From Apostichopus japonicus (lineage: Eukaryota > Echinodermata > Holothuroidea > Aspidochirotida > Stichopodidae), in contig NC_092575.1 of assembly GCF_037975245.1 (NCBI RefSeq), positions 20,721,841 to 20,785,840 on the forward strand: 64,000 nt of DNA. The letters run 5' to 3'. Below, one piece after another: positions 22,230-34,800 of the stretch. Both the position numbers and the translations under genes were made by a program. The notes under the pieces are model-generated. The model did no database searches and was not told the DNA's origin. It saw only the letters and a list, made by a program, of their open reading frames with translations. How positions within the stretch are numbered: position 1 is the stretch's first letter; every line of letters starts with the position of its first letter.

Positions 22230-23795
22230 AGACTGGTTAGAAATGTAGTATAGTTCATAGCAAAAGAGCTTTTGTGTAAAAGATTTATTTTCAATTTTTA
22301 TTTACAGGTATTAAAACATATATAGATATATACATCTGTCAAAATCATCAAGGTTTGAGAGAATGATGCATGTCGGCATTACTGTAACTTTCACGAAGGG
22401 CACAGAGATAGCAGGTTAAGTGTCTGATAGTTTAACAAGCGACTAGGTCTGGTGTTGGTTGGAGTTTGTCTAAGATTGGTATCTTTCTAATACCTTTGCC
22501 ATTGAGCTGAATCACAAGACTAATCTTCTCCTGTGTCTTTTATTGTTGATTCTCAATGTCATGTTCAATAATGATATCAAATTATTACTTTGAAGTAACA
22601 TATTGAATGAAATTGTTTACTACAGTTTGTACAGGTTACATGTTTTGTTTTTGGTTCGTTTTTTCAACCTTTGTGACCGAGCAAAGAATTGTCTGTGGGC
22701 GTCAGGACTTCCCGAAGGCAAACTTGGTACATCCTTATAACGACCGATAACCATATAGTATAATCCACAAAAGATATTTTCAATAATACAGGGCATAATA
22801 CCTCCTTCATGTACGATCATAATCTATGAATTAATCCGTTTTATTTATAACTAGATCACATTTAACACTACTGGACCTCTCAAGGAAATCAAACATCTGA
22901 GCTGCAAAGGTATACATGCATTTAAGTTAATTTATTCAGCACTTTACCTTAACCTGAAGCACAATTAACCAAATTCTGATAATAAACACATATTTTCTGC
23001 ATTTAATCTGATGTGCATGTGTCTTTCTTTTTTTTCTTTTGTTTTTGGGAACAGAAGGGGGGGGGGTGGGGGTAGTTGTCAGATGCATAATGTCACTTTC
23101 AAGCACACATTATAATTTCATTTGAATATTATCCCACTTTTTACATTTTGATGGTTGGCATTTATATATTTTTTAAACAACAATCTGTTTGACATTTTAT
23201 ACTGGAATAAACAAGCAAATAAAGAGCAAGACTGTGAGTAGAACCATCGTCTGCAAACTTCATACCAGACTTTGAATATTCATAAAGAAAAAACATAATT
23301 TTGTTGCGGTCTCAGAATACAAAAGTGTAACCGCATAAAGTTGAAATTTCAACAGGAAATCTTTTGTTTAATCAATCAGTTTTGATGTCAACTAAAATCG
23401 GCTTGAACTTGATTAATGCCGATATAACCAGAGAATATCATAATACAATTTTTTTCCAAAATCGAACGCAAAATAAATGTTACTTGTAGGTTACTACTAC
23501 ATGGGCTTAGAAAGCTCTTTTTTTTTGTATACGATCCTAAGGACCCGCATAAGAATGTGGATTAAACATGAATGGTTTGTAGCTTACAGGTCACATTAGC
23601 TGGCAATCCAATTGATAATATTAGCTTATAATTAGTAACCTTTGAGTGAAAAAACCCCAATAACTTGCAGTCAAATATTTGTTAATCAATACTTGAAGCA
23701 ATTGAATCAATTGTTGGAAAGTCATCAGTAATATATTTATTCTACAAATAAAAGTCCTCACAACTATATTACACAGTTTGCAGACTACCTGTAAA
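22230..23795. other. Tail-to-tail spacer between the FCGBP-like gene and CFAP73
   Basis: No gene or repeat family recognised. One G tract at about 23057-23073; otherwise AT-rich, unstructured sequence. Confidence 0.5.
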
Positions 23796-24160
23796 CAGTC
23801 AGGGGGGCGGATGCCCCCCCCCCCTGACGGACTCAAATGGACTGCTGGCGCCCTTTTCAGCTCTTTACCACTTTTTACTTATTAGCGATTATTGACTTTT
23901 TTATTGCGCTCTCATCTACCTATTGACATTTGTCACATTTTGTTGGTGTAATTTGGCGATGACACCTATTTATTCTTCGTTTATCTGCAAATTAGCCAGG
24001 CCCGGAAAGGGTCATTTCCGGCGATCTAGGGATTATCTTTACTCAAAAATTTCTGTGCGCTACGCGCCAACCTGTGGTGGCACTCCGCTAAGATAGTGTA
24101 GAAAGCGCTCCTACAGACCATTCTCACCCCTCCTGACCAATACCCCTAGCTCCGCCACTG
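23796..24160. mobile_element. Non-autonomous hAT-type element with 8-bp duplication
   Basis: The left end is CAGTCAGGGGGGCGGATG and the right end CTAGCTCCGCCACTG. Perfect 8-bp flanking duplication CCTGTAAA (23788-23795 and 24161-24168). 365 bp, no open frame. It lies about 400 bp beyond the CFAP73 stop codon. Confidence 0.85.
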
Positions 24161-24483
24161 CCTGTAAATTTTCTCTTTTCCTTCTAAAAAATCTCATTTG
24201 AACAAATCCTGTACCCTGCATCAACTTCCTAACTTTAAATTTTGTTTACACACAATAAAAAACATCACATGTAGCTTCGGACTTATTGTTCTTTATCTTA
24301 TTTCATTTCTCTAAGTGTATTTCATAGAATGTTTACTCCCATCGAAAATAACAAACAGAAATCACACCGACTCCTCCAGTCAACAGTTGCTTTCATATCC
24401 ACGGACAAAGGTGTTATTAATCGCAGGAGATTGTGATCTTCTGAAAATGTGTGACGAACGAGTTAATATTTCTGAGTTTTGTT

Positions 24484-24489
24484 TTTATT
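24484..24489 (-). terminator. Polyadenylation signal of CFAP73
   Basis: AATAAA on the minus strand, about 72 nt beyond the CFAP73 stop codon. It is the nearest canonical hexamer, so the 3' UTR is probably short. Confidence 0.55.
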
Positions 24490-24560
24490 AGTTTCTCGCA
24501 TCCACTCCAAGGATGTCGGTGTTTAGCTGTTCCATCTTTAGATGAGGGAGGACGGACATT

Positions 24561-27500
24561 TTACGAAGCACCCGACGCAGTGGTTCCAACCGCCTCTGCT
24601 CGCTTTATCTCCGTGGTGATCTGGGTCAAGTCCATGATGAACATTTGAATCTGTTAAAGAGAGGATGAAAAAGGGTCAACCAGGTATTTCCTTCGAAATG
24701 GTGAAATAATTCATGTTTTGTGTCAAGACCAATATGAAAAGATTACAAGGACGTTATATATAAAAGTAATATATGAAACAGTGCTTTCAACATTTCAATA
24801 TGGATCCATTCAAGGGACAAGCCATTGCTGATGTCAAAGCTGCAATATGACACTTGCCACTTTACTGGTGACTGAAAAGGCATTCCTACATGCATCAATC
24901 GAACATTCACTGGAAGCTCCCGCTAAAACTACTTAAGCAGTTGTATTTGATTTTTTTTTTTCCTCCGTTTATTCAGATTGCATATAATATTTACAGTGGT
25001 TCCTAAGTAACAGATACAATGATTCGCAGATTTACAATTATAGTTCACCTACACCCTTGCAGTGTTCTGACAGAAAAACAAACACAACTAATAACCGGAG
25101 CCGACGACCAGCATATAAGTTGGGTATATGTTTAAAACAAATCGTTTAAAGCAGTTCTATTTGATAGTAGCAGTTTTAATTTTAATGCACATACTATTTA
25201 TTTACTACCAGCCCATAAGGAAGAATTATGAGAAAAATTCACTGATCACATTTTGTGTAGCAATTTGAAACATCTCTCATAAAGGGAACTGGTGCCTGTG
25301 CACAAGAACTGCTATACCTTACCAGCGTAAAAATTTCATCACTACATGATGACCATAGTTTCAACAAAACAATAATAACTTTATAACAACACTATGATAT
25401 CTTCACACAGGTATGTCAAAATTTAATTTCGTTACCGTAGTAGACAAATTAAATGTCCGTACGAAGCTATTTCAAAGCGACTTACCTTGGTGAGTTGTTC
25501 CACTGTATTGTCACCATCAGAGCTGGACTGCTTCAAATGTCGGTTTACTAACTGGAATAGATTATGTGTTGCCCTGTCAAAAAGAAAATGTAGAAAGTGG
25601 TTTCCACTGACTCTACTTTTGCAGCGGTTTTTGGGAGGAGCGGGGTTAGGGGGGGGGGGTGGGTTCTATGTTAATCCTTGATTCCATTTAAATGCACTAT
25701 ATACAGACATATTCTATCAACTTCCTTATACATCATTTTCAGTGAATGGGAGGGTTAACAATCAATGTAAGGTTCTTAACTTTCTTTCTTTTTATACAAA
25801 TGTTAGATCATGCCAATTTTTCTGCGCAAAAGTCGATGCTGTTTAAGTAACACTTTACCATTATCTCCATAATAATGTTAGCAACTTCTCTCATTATCCA
25901 AATTTATTTTTATTTTTTTATAAACAATATATCTGATTTTGGGGGAAATTTTTAATATTTGTGGATTTGTTGATCTGGCAATAAATGAAAACATGACAAT
26001 ACCAATACAAATATCAAAAACACATCTTTCAAAATGTACTCAATGTCAAGAAATAATTCATTGTCCAAAATTTTGGCATAGCAACTTTGATATTTGCAGA
26101 GTTTGTTATACAATATTTAGTCAATTATTTCAAGAAGAAAAGGCAAGGATTTATTTCCATGAGGGTGGAACATGTGCAGGGCAAATTTTGTAATGATTTT
26201 CCCTGGTTTGTCCCTTTGAACAACCAGGTCTTACCTTTCAGTTTGCCTAACAGTAAATTTGGTTGTTGAATAGAACACCAATTTTATGGGCCAGTCAAAC
26301 TCCCCTTCTGGTGGATCATAGGCTTACTACTATCTTTGTTTTATTTCGGTATCTCCAAAGTGATGAAGGGTGATACCAATTTATCATTTTATGTATTTGG
26401 GTTTACTTAGTTACAATGCAATCTGACTTTGATGTAAGCGACTAGTTGTCCCTCTGACGACCTCCAAAGCTGAGTTTGGTTGCCATCCGAGCAGAAATTT
26501 GGTCGTGATGTTGGACACAGTTCTACAGCTAAAAGACAATCCGCATTTCAGCCACATAGAGGGACTGAATTATGCAGGCGACTCTGGTAGGGAAAGGGGA
26601 GGGAACCACATGAGGGTGAAGGGTGCGAGAATATATAGCCTTGGAATCTATCTGGACTTACATTTTAATTCTACCAAGTAAGAGAGTCTTCTTTGCTGCT
26701 GTGTTCTTGATATGCGTCCAGACAGACTCCCTGATAAAGAAAATAAAATCAGACATAAAGTAAAATAACATTGATGAGTTTCCAAGACAAATATTGGGGG
26801 GGGGGGGGGTGGGGTGGGGTGGGGGGTGTCATGGTCAAATGGCTAAAGCAATGGACTTGAAATATAAGAACTCCAGGTTTGATTCCTGATTTGTTAAGTT
26901 GTGTCATTGGGCAAGGCACTTTATCTCCATTGCCTCTCTTTACCCAGGTTTATAAATCGGGACCTGCGGAATAATTTGTAAATAGAGTTGTCTGTGCTGG
27001 TTTTTGGCTGCACCCTATGGAGCACAGCAATTCCCCAGGAGCGACCATTTGAATTGTGCACTCTTGGGTATGTGGGTGTGACAAGTTACCAATGACAAGG
27101 GGTTTAATGTTGTAAGTCATGTGAGAAGGCCTTGATACTAGACTGTAAACCTTGAAAATTTCTTCAAATTTACAAATTGATTCTGGATTTTTTAAAAACA
27201 GTCATTAAGTAAAGCTCTCTTATGTTGGATAGAATACTGTGATTGAAAAGACATTAAATTAATCATTTGTTTTAAGGACAGAATTTTTTAAAACTTTCCA
27301 AACAAATGGGTTGTTTTAAATAAAAGAAAAGAGAAGAATTGAAAGGAAACGGTTTACTTTTATACTAAGATGAAGCACATCTCATACAGTACTTGTTTCC
27401 ATTTATAAATGTCATTTCAGGTATGTGAAAGTTAATTTAGCAGAAAATCCTGAAAAATAGTTAGGTGTCTTTGACACAGAGTACCACGTATTAGTGTCAT

Positions 27501-30500
27501 TATAATTAAATTTTTGAAACAAAGGGAACTTTGTAATTACAATATTTGGAAATAATTCTTTTTTACTCAAAATGGGGAATGTCTTGTTAAAAGGAGCATT
27601 TTACATTGATGTTTTCACAAACTGGGGAACAAAACCCTCTTGTTCATCCCCGCCCCCCCCAAATCCTCTTGTTTCTCCCGCCTTCCCACCCCCCCAAATC
27701 CTATTGGTCATCCCCCTCCCCCTCCCCACCCCTGTATTTATTCTAGTAGGCTTACCATTTAACTGCTTCACTTTGGGCCTTGTCTAGTCTCGTCTGTAAC
27801 ATAGCTAATTGGTTATTGAAGTTGAGAATCTCATTGTTTTTGTCTTCTGTAAACTTGACCAGCTGACTCTTTTGATAGTCCACTGCATCTTGAGTTTGAT
27901 TTGACTTGTCAACCAGATCCTACCACAGAGAAAGGAATGAAGATAGGTATGAATTGTCTAGTAGGCATTAATCCTTAAATGTGATGTTTCAATTAAAGTA
28001 TTCAAAGGTTTTAAAGAATATAAAATGTCCCATTTTAAACCATTGGAGGAAGTGTCATAGACAAAGTGGAGAAGCATCTTAATTTTTTTTTGGCACTGAA
28101 GAAAAGAGGAGGAGTTCCCCTTCATTAATTTAATAATAGAATAAAATATTTTTCTTTTGTAGAGGCAGAATTCTTGTCAGCAACTACTATGTCTCATACA
28201 TTAAAGTGGGAAAAAGTGAAAATGGAATTTTCTAGGCTACAAATGTGCTAATGGTAAAACACAGAATAAGACCATGTTTTGACACAGAATCAACATACTT
28301 AAACCATCGCACCACCTATTCCCCCTCCCCCTGTCATTCAGACAAAGATGTGGTGGGGAAGTAAGGCTCCCTGATCACATGGTGGTCATAGTTTGTAACG
28401 TATTTCAGAGTACTGTTTCTCTAAACACTGTTGGAAACTTTTGCTTCTGGCAACTTCAAAGACATTTCGAGTCATTGTTTCTACCTACAGAAACTTACAA
28501 ACCAGAAATAAACTAAAAATGAAATGAGCGATTACCTGGTGAGTGGCTACAAGGGTTTCATATCTGGCGATGATTTCACGGATTTCCTGAAACTCTTCGG
28601 CTGTTTCCAGAGTTCTCTCCAAGTACCTGTGGTAGATTCGGTGCTTGTCGAGACGTTTCATCAGCTTCTTCTTCTTACTCTCTAACTCTCCGATGTCTGT
28701 GTCTAACCTGAACGTGAAAATGAAACAGCGGAAGATGTAAAGATACATTGACCGATCAGCACAAATTAATACAAAAAAAAAGAGAAGAAAATAGTTCAAC
28801 TTGGTTGCATTTTATTATTCAAACTGAGCTAAGAACTTTGTGAAATTCTGGAACCACCACAAACAGTTGTTTTGTAGAATCATCATAGGGAGAGAGGATG
28901 TGGGGGAGGGGGTCATGGCCCCCCAACTACAATATCAGTCAGGGGAAAAAAGGATGTCAGGGATTTTTTCAAAACTTTGTCAAAGCATTTTATAGCACAA
29001 CCTTACATTTAGACCTAATTTATAGCCTAAATTTGCCTCAGAAGACCATTTCAGATGGAAAAAACCATAGCTTCTATAGATAAAAGGGGGGGACGGAATC
29101 TTACCTTAGCCAACCAGAGCTCGATTCCGCAACCTCCCAAATGCCTAGTTTCACTACTTCTACATGCCACTGCCTTTAAAGGCATTGAAGACTCGCGAAA
29201 CCGCGTGCCGCGCTCTGAAAAAGTTAACTATCCGTTGCTTGCAAATGACGTTTTCTTCTTGTCGCTACAAAATGCAGACAGTAATGAAACGTGATACAAT
29301 ATATCTTTTATCTAGACCTGAGATGTCCACGCTGCTATGTACACTGTGTTGTGGGTATCGACCGTAGCTGTATGTATTGACTGTACACTAGTGTCTAATT
29401 ACCGACGGTAGCAAGCTGTGCGTGTATTTTCTGGTATTGATGGTGGTGTCTTACACTTCTGTTACACCTCATTCGAAACTAGGTCAGATTACCGGCATGA
29501 GACGTTTCTTTGTGCGCGAGTCTTCACACCCTTTAACTAATTGACCATAGTCATGATACTTTCAAAGGGTTTATTATAAATTAATGAAACTTCATTAAAA
29601 AAACAGCTCACCTTGATATTTCCATCTCCTTTGTTTTTCTCAGGTCAGTTTCATCATGAGCTTTCTTCACAGCTCTAGCTCTCTTTGAGTCATTTTCCTA
29701 GGGATGATCAAAATTTGAAAAAAAAACTTTAAAATGTTAAAAACTTTGTCACATTTTTCATTTAATACAATTAACGGAAATTGCTAACCTGGAGGAAAAA
29801 AAATTAGATCATGCAATTTATCTTAATTTGTTAAGTTCAGATATTCTGCTTTAAATATTCCTCAAGGAACTTACCTATTTGTAATTTACATTGTGTATAG
29901 GTATTATAAGACTATACATTTTTTTTTACAGTTTCTTCATGGTTAGTGAATTAAGATGAGCAAAATAAAGAGTTCTTTTATATAATAATCATAATGCTCT
30001 CTTTCTATAAGATCATTGAAATGCTAGTCTTTGAAACAGAAAGGTACACCTCAAAGGCTTGTTTGTGTAGTACAAAGTGTAAACAAATTTACTATGAATG
30101 ACATCAATAATCCTCACCTTTAGAAATTTATCAAATTTCTGCAAGGACTCTTTTAGTTGGAATTCCTTCCTCTCTAGTTCTTCTCGCCTCTGTTGAAGAC
30201 TCTCCATTTTCATTTGGAACTCCTTAAGACGAAAATAAAATCAATTAACAATTAACAACTACCGTGGTCATAGCAATAGTACAGTTAAACAGTACTTTGA
30301 TAACATTATGACGGAACATCAGTCTAAAAACTCACACAGAATTACAGGGATCCATTTTTATTTGCTATAAATTTCAGCAGAAGCATAAAAATATAATATT
30401 TTCTTTATGAAACTGGGTTGATTCTCACCTCTTTTTGACCACCCAAAGCGGATTCAACTTCTGCCATCTCCCTCCTCTTCTCAAGTAACCTCGTAGCTGG

Positions 30501-33500
30501 TGTCAGGTGATCATCTTCTCTTTCTGGCATTTTCCTTTGTTACAAAAAAACAAAAGAAAGACTGATTGATATATAATGGAACACAATGGCAAAATATAAC
30601 TATATAGCCTAATAGGATGATGGAGTGTTTAGTTTGTGGCTTCTGTTTTGAAAAATTGTCATTTTATATCAGGCCTAGACTACTATACGCAACATGCCTA
30701 GGCCTATTATAAAGGATGGTTTCAGCACTTTGGTATAAAACATACTGTAGATGTTGCTGATCCAGAACTTTTATTGACATAAAAACTTTAAAAAACTTAA
30801 GTTGCCTAGCTGAGACCTAATACCAGCAATTACCCAAAGCAGCATTCAAATGAGTTAGCCTAATCCTAGCCTAGGCTTTAACTTAGATTTAGGGCCTTAT
30901 GCCTAGGTTTCATTTTTATTGTAGTTAAGGGACATATTATGATGGAGGATCTATTATGATGCACTTTTGGAAGTTTCACGATTTTACAATAGCAATGGAA
31001 AGTAAACCAAACTTGAAGTGTGCAAGCAAGTGTTCCCATGTGATTTTTCACAAACATGGAGCCAAAACTTGCCAAGTGCTAACTTACTTCCCCCTGCTAG
31101 ACTTGTGTTTGTCCAACGTCAAATCTAGAAGAAAATAATCCCAAATTTTTCTTTCTAGAACTTTCTTCTTATAGGCTACTTGTTACATCTGAAGTAAAAC
31201 TAGAAAGTGAATTCTGGATGCTTTACAGTTCTTTTTAAGTAGACTGCATCATAACAGGTGTAATTTTTTATGAAGATACTGCCACAGATATTGCCCATAG
31301 CTTCATCAAAATTTTGTCAATATACGTAAAATGTAGATGGTCATTACAAAGACATACTGCAAATACTAGATATGTATCTATATTAAAGAAATTTATTCGA
31401 CCATGAATATATACTTTCCTGGTTCAAAGTCTTAACTGTTTCATAATTGGACCCAACATGCTAGAAATGTGCAAACCTTAAAAAAGGGAAGTTTTAGTGA
31501 AAGGTTTTGCCTATTTTTTCATATTTGCTCTGCAGCAGGGGGAATATGAAGCAAAGCACAATCACTTCTCATCTGACTACTAAGAAAATTTCATATTTGT
31601 CTCTCATATCTAAAGAGAAATGCACAAAAAACATTTTCTTCAGGTGCTGGGCAAATAACATGAAGCATTTTCTTATTGGCTGTGGCTATTTAACTGATTG
31701 TTGGATAATAATAATAATAATAATATATGAGATTTATATAGCGCCAACTCAGTAGACAAAAGCCACTGCTCAAGGCGCTTTACAAAGAAAGCAGATTATG
31801 TCTTTTGTCTTATTATCAAGATAATTGCTCATCAGGCTGATTTTCCTCAGTTGCTAATTAGCAGAACGACAGAGATATGTAACATGATTTTCAAGTGCCA
31901 TGGATGAATAAACTTGTTTACCCGATCAATGTCTGTGAGCTGAGAGAAAATTCTAGCCAGAGTGGAACAATTTTCACTATAGATGCATCCCATCTAAACA
32001 GTCAAACTGATGCTACAGTAACTGAGTAAGTGTTCAGATGCATTATAATATCTGAGTGTAGTATAGTCAGTATTGCGAAGTTTGGAACACTGCGAAGTTC
32101 GGACACCCCTAAGAAATACACGATTTCACCATGACAACCTATAGCAATAGCCAATTTCACGAAAAACTACGAAGCTACAGATACTTTCTCTCCAAAATGA
32201 CCCGTGTGCAATTAAGTACTCACATATTTGTCAATAAAATGACGGAGATCTATGAAGCCTGTTATAATTACTGAAGAGCAACTGCGCCACCAATTTTATC
32301 ACCAGCGCCACACTGTGGGCCGGGTGTCCGAACTTCGCAATACTCTAGCAAAGAAATACCAGTTCCACAATCACAAAGAATCTTCTTGGAATACATGTGA
32401 AAACAGTTTGCAGGAAAGAAAGTTTGGCCGTGTATCGTAATATAACACAATTCTCCCACCATATCAAGTATATTTTCAGGTGATTTATACCAGAAGATAT
32501 AGTTTTGGGGTGTTTTAAGGCTTAGGTGTCCGAACTTCAAGGTGTCCATGCTACTGTATTGTAGAAAAGACCATGGAGAGTACCCAAAGAAATTTAAAAT
32601 GCTATGTCAAATATACTTGTAGCACTTGGAAGTTAGAGAGGGTTTGGCCATGAGGTCGTTGAAGCCGACTCTAGTGCAGAGGATTATGCAGCCTCCCAAT
32701 AAAAACATGGATGTGAAGTGCTGCATTCGGCATATTTAGGCAACAAATTAGTTAAATACTTAGGTTACAAGCAAGGTTGGGCAAATAACTACTTTAATTT
32801 ATTTTGCTTACACCCGAACCTCTGGATCCATTATCTCCAAACGGTCAGCTAAATTATTGTTACATCAGGCATATTAAATCTATGAGTACAATTGGGTAAA
32901 TAAGCACTCCTTATTTAACAGATATTGGGTAAAGAAGCACTAGTGCATCACCACTTATGTAACCAACAATTTGGGGAAATATGTAGGCTAGGCCTACTAA
33001 CGTATTACTTAAATAAAGAAGAACCGATAAATTGCTTTTTCAGTGTGCAGTAAGCTGCTGGTTTCTTACTGCAAGTTATTCATGTATTCGTTCATTCCTA
33101 AAATGAGCCGAGCCTAGTTAATACTAGTAGGATGGTGACTTCGAAGTTCGCCCACTTAAGACTTAAAACACCCCAAAACTAAATCTTCTGGTATAAATCA
33201 TTTGAAAATATACTTCATATGGTGGGAGAATTTTGTTATAGTACGATACACGGCCAAACTTTCTTTCCTGAAAACTGTTTTCACGTTGTTTTCCAAGAAG
33301 ATTCTTCGTGATTGTGGAACTGGTATTTCTTGCTAGAGTATTGCGAATTTCGGCCACGCAACCTACAGTGTGGCGCTGGTAAAAATTGGTGGCGCTGTTG
33401 CTCTTTCAGTAATTATAACAGACTTCATAGATCTCCGTCATTTTATTGACAAATATGTAAGTAATTTCTTGCACACGGGTCATTTTGGAGAGAAAATAAC

Positions 33501-33818
33501 TGTAGCTTCGTACTTTTTGGTGAAATTTGGCTCTTCCTGTAGGTTTTCATGGTGAAAATCGTGTATTTCTTAGGGTGCCCGAACTTCGCAGTATGGCGAA
33601 CTTCGCAATACTGACTATATGTGTAACACAAGTAACATAGTTGCAGCAAATTTCGTGTAACTGGTATATATGCAAACGTCCATTACGTTAGATGATAGTT
33701 ACGGCAATCAGTGTCAAAGAACCAAAACAAACAAGGCTCACGAAAACGACAGTTATACTTACACGAGGAGTTTATCCTCAAAGGTAGTGCGGAAATACTC
33801 TTCTAAGCTGACAGACAT
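24561..33818 (-). CDS. CFAP73: CFAP73 (CCDC42B), cilia- and flagella-associated coiled-coil protein, 9 exons
   Basis: Exons in transcript order on the minus strand: 33818-33763, 30534-30429, 30222-30118, 29697-29612, 28707-28536, 27919-27756, 26730-26662, 25573-25486, 24650-24561. All junctions are GT-AG and in frame; the total is 936 nt, 311 residues plus stop, the usual size for the family. The protein starts MSVSLEEYF and has TPATRLLEKRREM, a DUF4200-type coiled coil (about 30-150), YETLVATHQ, DKNNEILNFNNQLA and HIKNTAAKKTLLLGRIKM. These match the CFAP73/CCDC42 family; the start and the RLLEKR segment point to CFAP73 over CCDC42. Known role: with CFAP100 it forms the MIA complex that ties inner dynein arms (I1/f) to the doublet microtubule of motile cilia. 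Introns hold a SINE, a MITE and inverted repeats. Intron 1 is about 3.2 kb. Confidence 0.93.
26829..27120 (+). mobile_element. tRNA-derived SINE in CFAP73 intron 6
   Basis: An A-box-like head (TGGTCAAATGGCTAAAGCA), a B box (GGTTTGATTCC), then a body with GTCATTGGGCAAGGCACTTT and CCAGGTTTATAAATCGGGAC, words typical of tRNA-derived SINE central regions in marine invertebrates. It is inserted antisense to CFAP73. The 3' limit is approximate. Confidence 0.65.
29176..29536 (-). mobile_element. TTAA-flanked MITE, family A, copy 2 (reverse orientation)
   Basis: Same ~360-bp body as copies 1 and 3, inverted, in intron 4 of CFAP73. The left end is TTAAAGGCATTGAAGACTCG and the right end CGAGTCTTCACACCCTTTAA, so both TTAA duplications are intact. 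No open frame of element origin. Confidence 0.85.
31704..31790 (-). mobile_element. Fragment of a non-LTR/SINE 3' tail
   Basis: (ATA)n followed by GAGATTTATATAGCGCCAACTC and CAAGGCGCTTTACAAAG: the reverse complement of an AAAGCGC...TATAA(ATT)n tail, as at 19560-19884. It lies in intron 1 of CFAP73. Confidence 0.6.
32062..32557 (+). repeat. Left arm of a large inverted repeat in CFAP73 intron 1
   Basis: About 0.5 kb, starting TATAGTCAGTATTGCGAAG. It recurs in reverse orientation at 33127-33619. Each arm itself has inverted ends: CAGTATTGCG...GAAGTTCGGACACC at one end and GGTGTCCGAACTTC...GCTACTG at the other. They are therefore probably two copies of one MITE in opposite orientation. No coding capacity. 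Confidence 0.8.
33127..33619 (-). repeat. Right arm of the large inverted repeat in CFAP73 intron 1
   Basis: Reverse-complement copy of 32062-32557 with small indels, ending CTTCGCAATACTGACTATA. Its edge lies only about 140 bp beyond the CFAP73 exon 1 donor. The spacer between the arms is about 570 bp. Confidence 0.8.
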
Positions 33819-33958
33819 TTTGAAACTGGTCAAATATTTAGCCCTAAGAGAAAATTGGATAAATCTGATTTATGATAGGTTGCGCTATGGTTCTTGTAAT
33901 ACTCAGCTAGCCAGCTACACAATTCGGGCAGTGTGTAGGCCTAGGTATCCGAGACGCT

Positions 33959-33971
33959 GTTGCTAGGATAC
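33959..33971 (-). promoter_or_regulatory. Candidate RFX X-box upstream of CFAP73
   Basis: On the minus strand this reads GTATCCTAGCAAC, two RFX half-sites (GTATCC and AGCAAC) with one spacer base. It departs from the loose X-box consensus at about one position. It lies about 140 nt upstream of the CFAP73 start codon, where X-boxes of ciliary genes usually occur. RFX factors (with FOXJ1) control motile-cilium genes in animals, so the placement fits the gene's role. Binding is inferred. Confidence 0.5.
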
Positions 33972-34780
33972 GATAGAACATGGACAGTGCACGACTCGTA
34001 TTTGCAGGTAGACAGTGCATTCAGTATCTGTTACCTGGGATCAGGAAGTTGGCGAAGGAGAGGTTAGCGAAATACGGTACTGGAGTCGGTGAAGGGAAAA
34101 GAGCCCACCCCATTTTCAGATCGGTGAATAAACGACTCGGTGTATAGCTACGTTTAGGGAAATACACATATAATTATAACACACGGACACACTATTAAAT
34201 TGCAGCGATCAGAGAAAGGCAAACTCGAGTGGCATGTATCGCTTTGCTGGTCAACTACAGTATGTGTCAGGTTCAAGGATATGGCTATCCGTGACGTCAA
34301 ATCTATTTATTGTTGGAACCAAGCAATTGTGCAACAAGAACTTTCTCTACCTATGTACAACACGATTTAGGGATTGTAGGCTACATATGTTCTCATGGTC
34401 AGCCGATATCAAATGGGACACATTATTATTCATTAATTTGACTCATTCGTATATTTCGAGCAAACGTCAAAATGTGACAGAATTATCACAAATAAAGTGC
34501 AGTGTGTTTATATGGTACAAATAATATTTACACGCTATACTGTTACCTTTTCTTACTGTATTGTTGTTGCATGGGAAAGGAGAAAACACTGAGCACAATA
34601 GGCATATTATATATATCGTTTCTCCCCTAAGTTCTTTTCAATATTTTTTTTTTCTGGAAACAACAAAACACACATAGTGATACTGTATACACTGGTAAAT
34701 GATGAAAAAATGGAGGAGACATCAGACTAATCATTTACACACGTCTTTTGGATAGCAGTTTAGTTTTTCATGCTGACTGC

Positions 34781-34800
34781 TGACGTCATGCTGACGTCAT
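34781..34800. promoter_or_regulatory. Two adjacent CRE-like palindromes (TGACGTCA)
   Basis: TGACGTCA occurs twice, 12 bp apart, in the spacer between the divergent CFAP73 and NRF-like genes, about 970 nt from the CFAP73 start and 1.4 kb from the NRF start. It is the consensus CREB/ATF site. Function is inferred from sequence only. Confidence 0.4.

Noticed and set aside
31704-31790. Short ATA repeat considered as a CRISPR-like or tandem array
   Set aside because: It is a simple-sequence tail of a retroelement fragment. No direct repeat/spacer arrays exist in the window, as expected for an animal genome.
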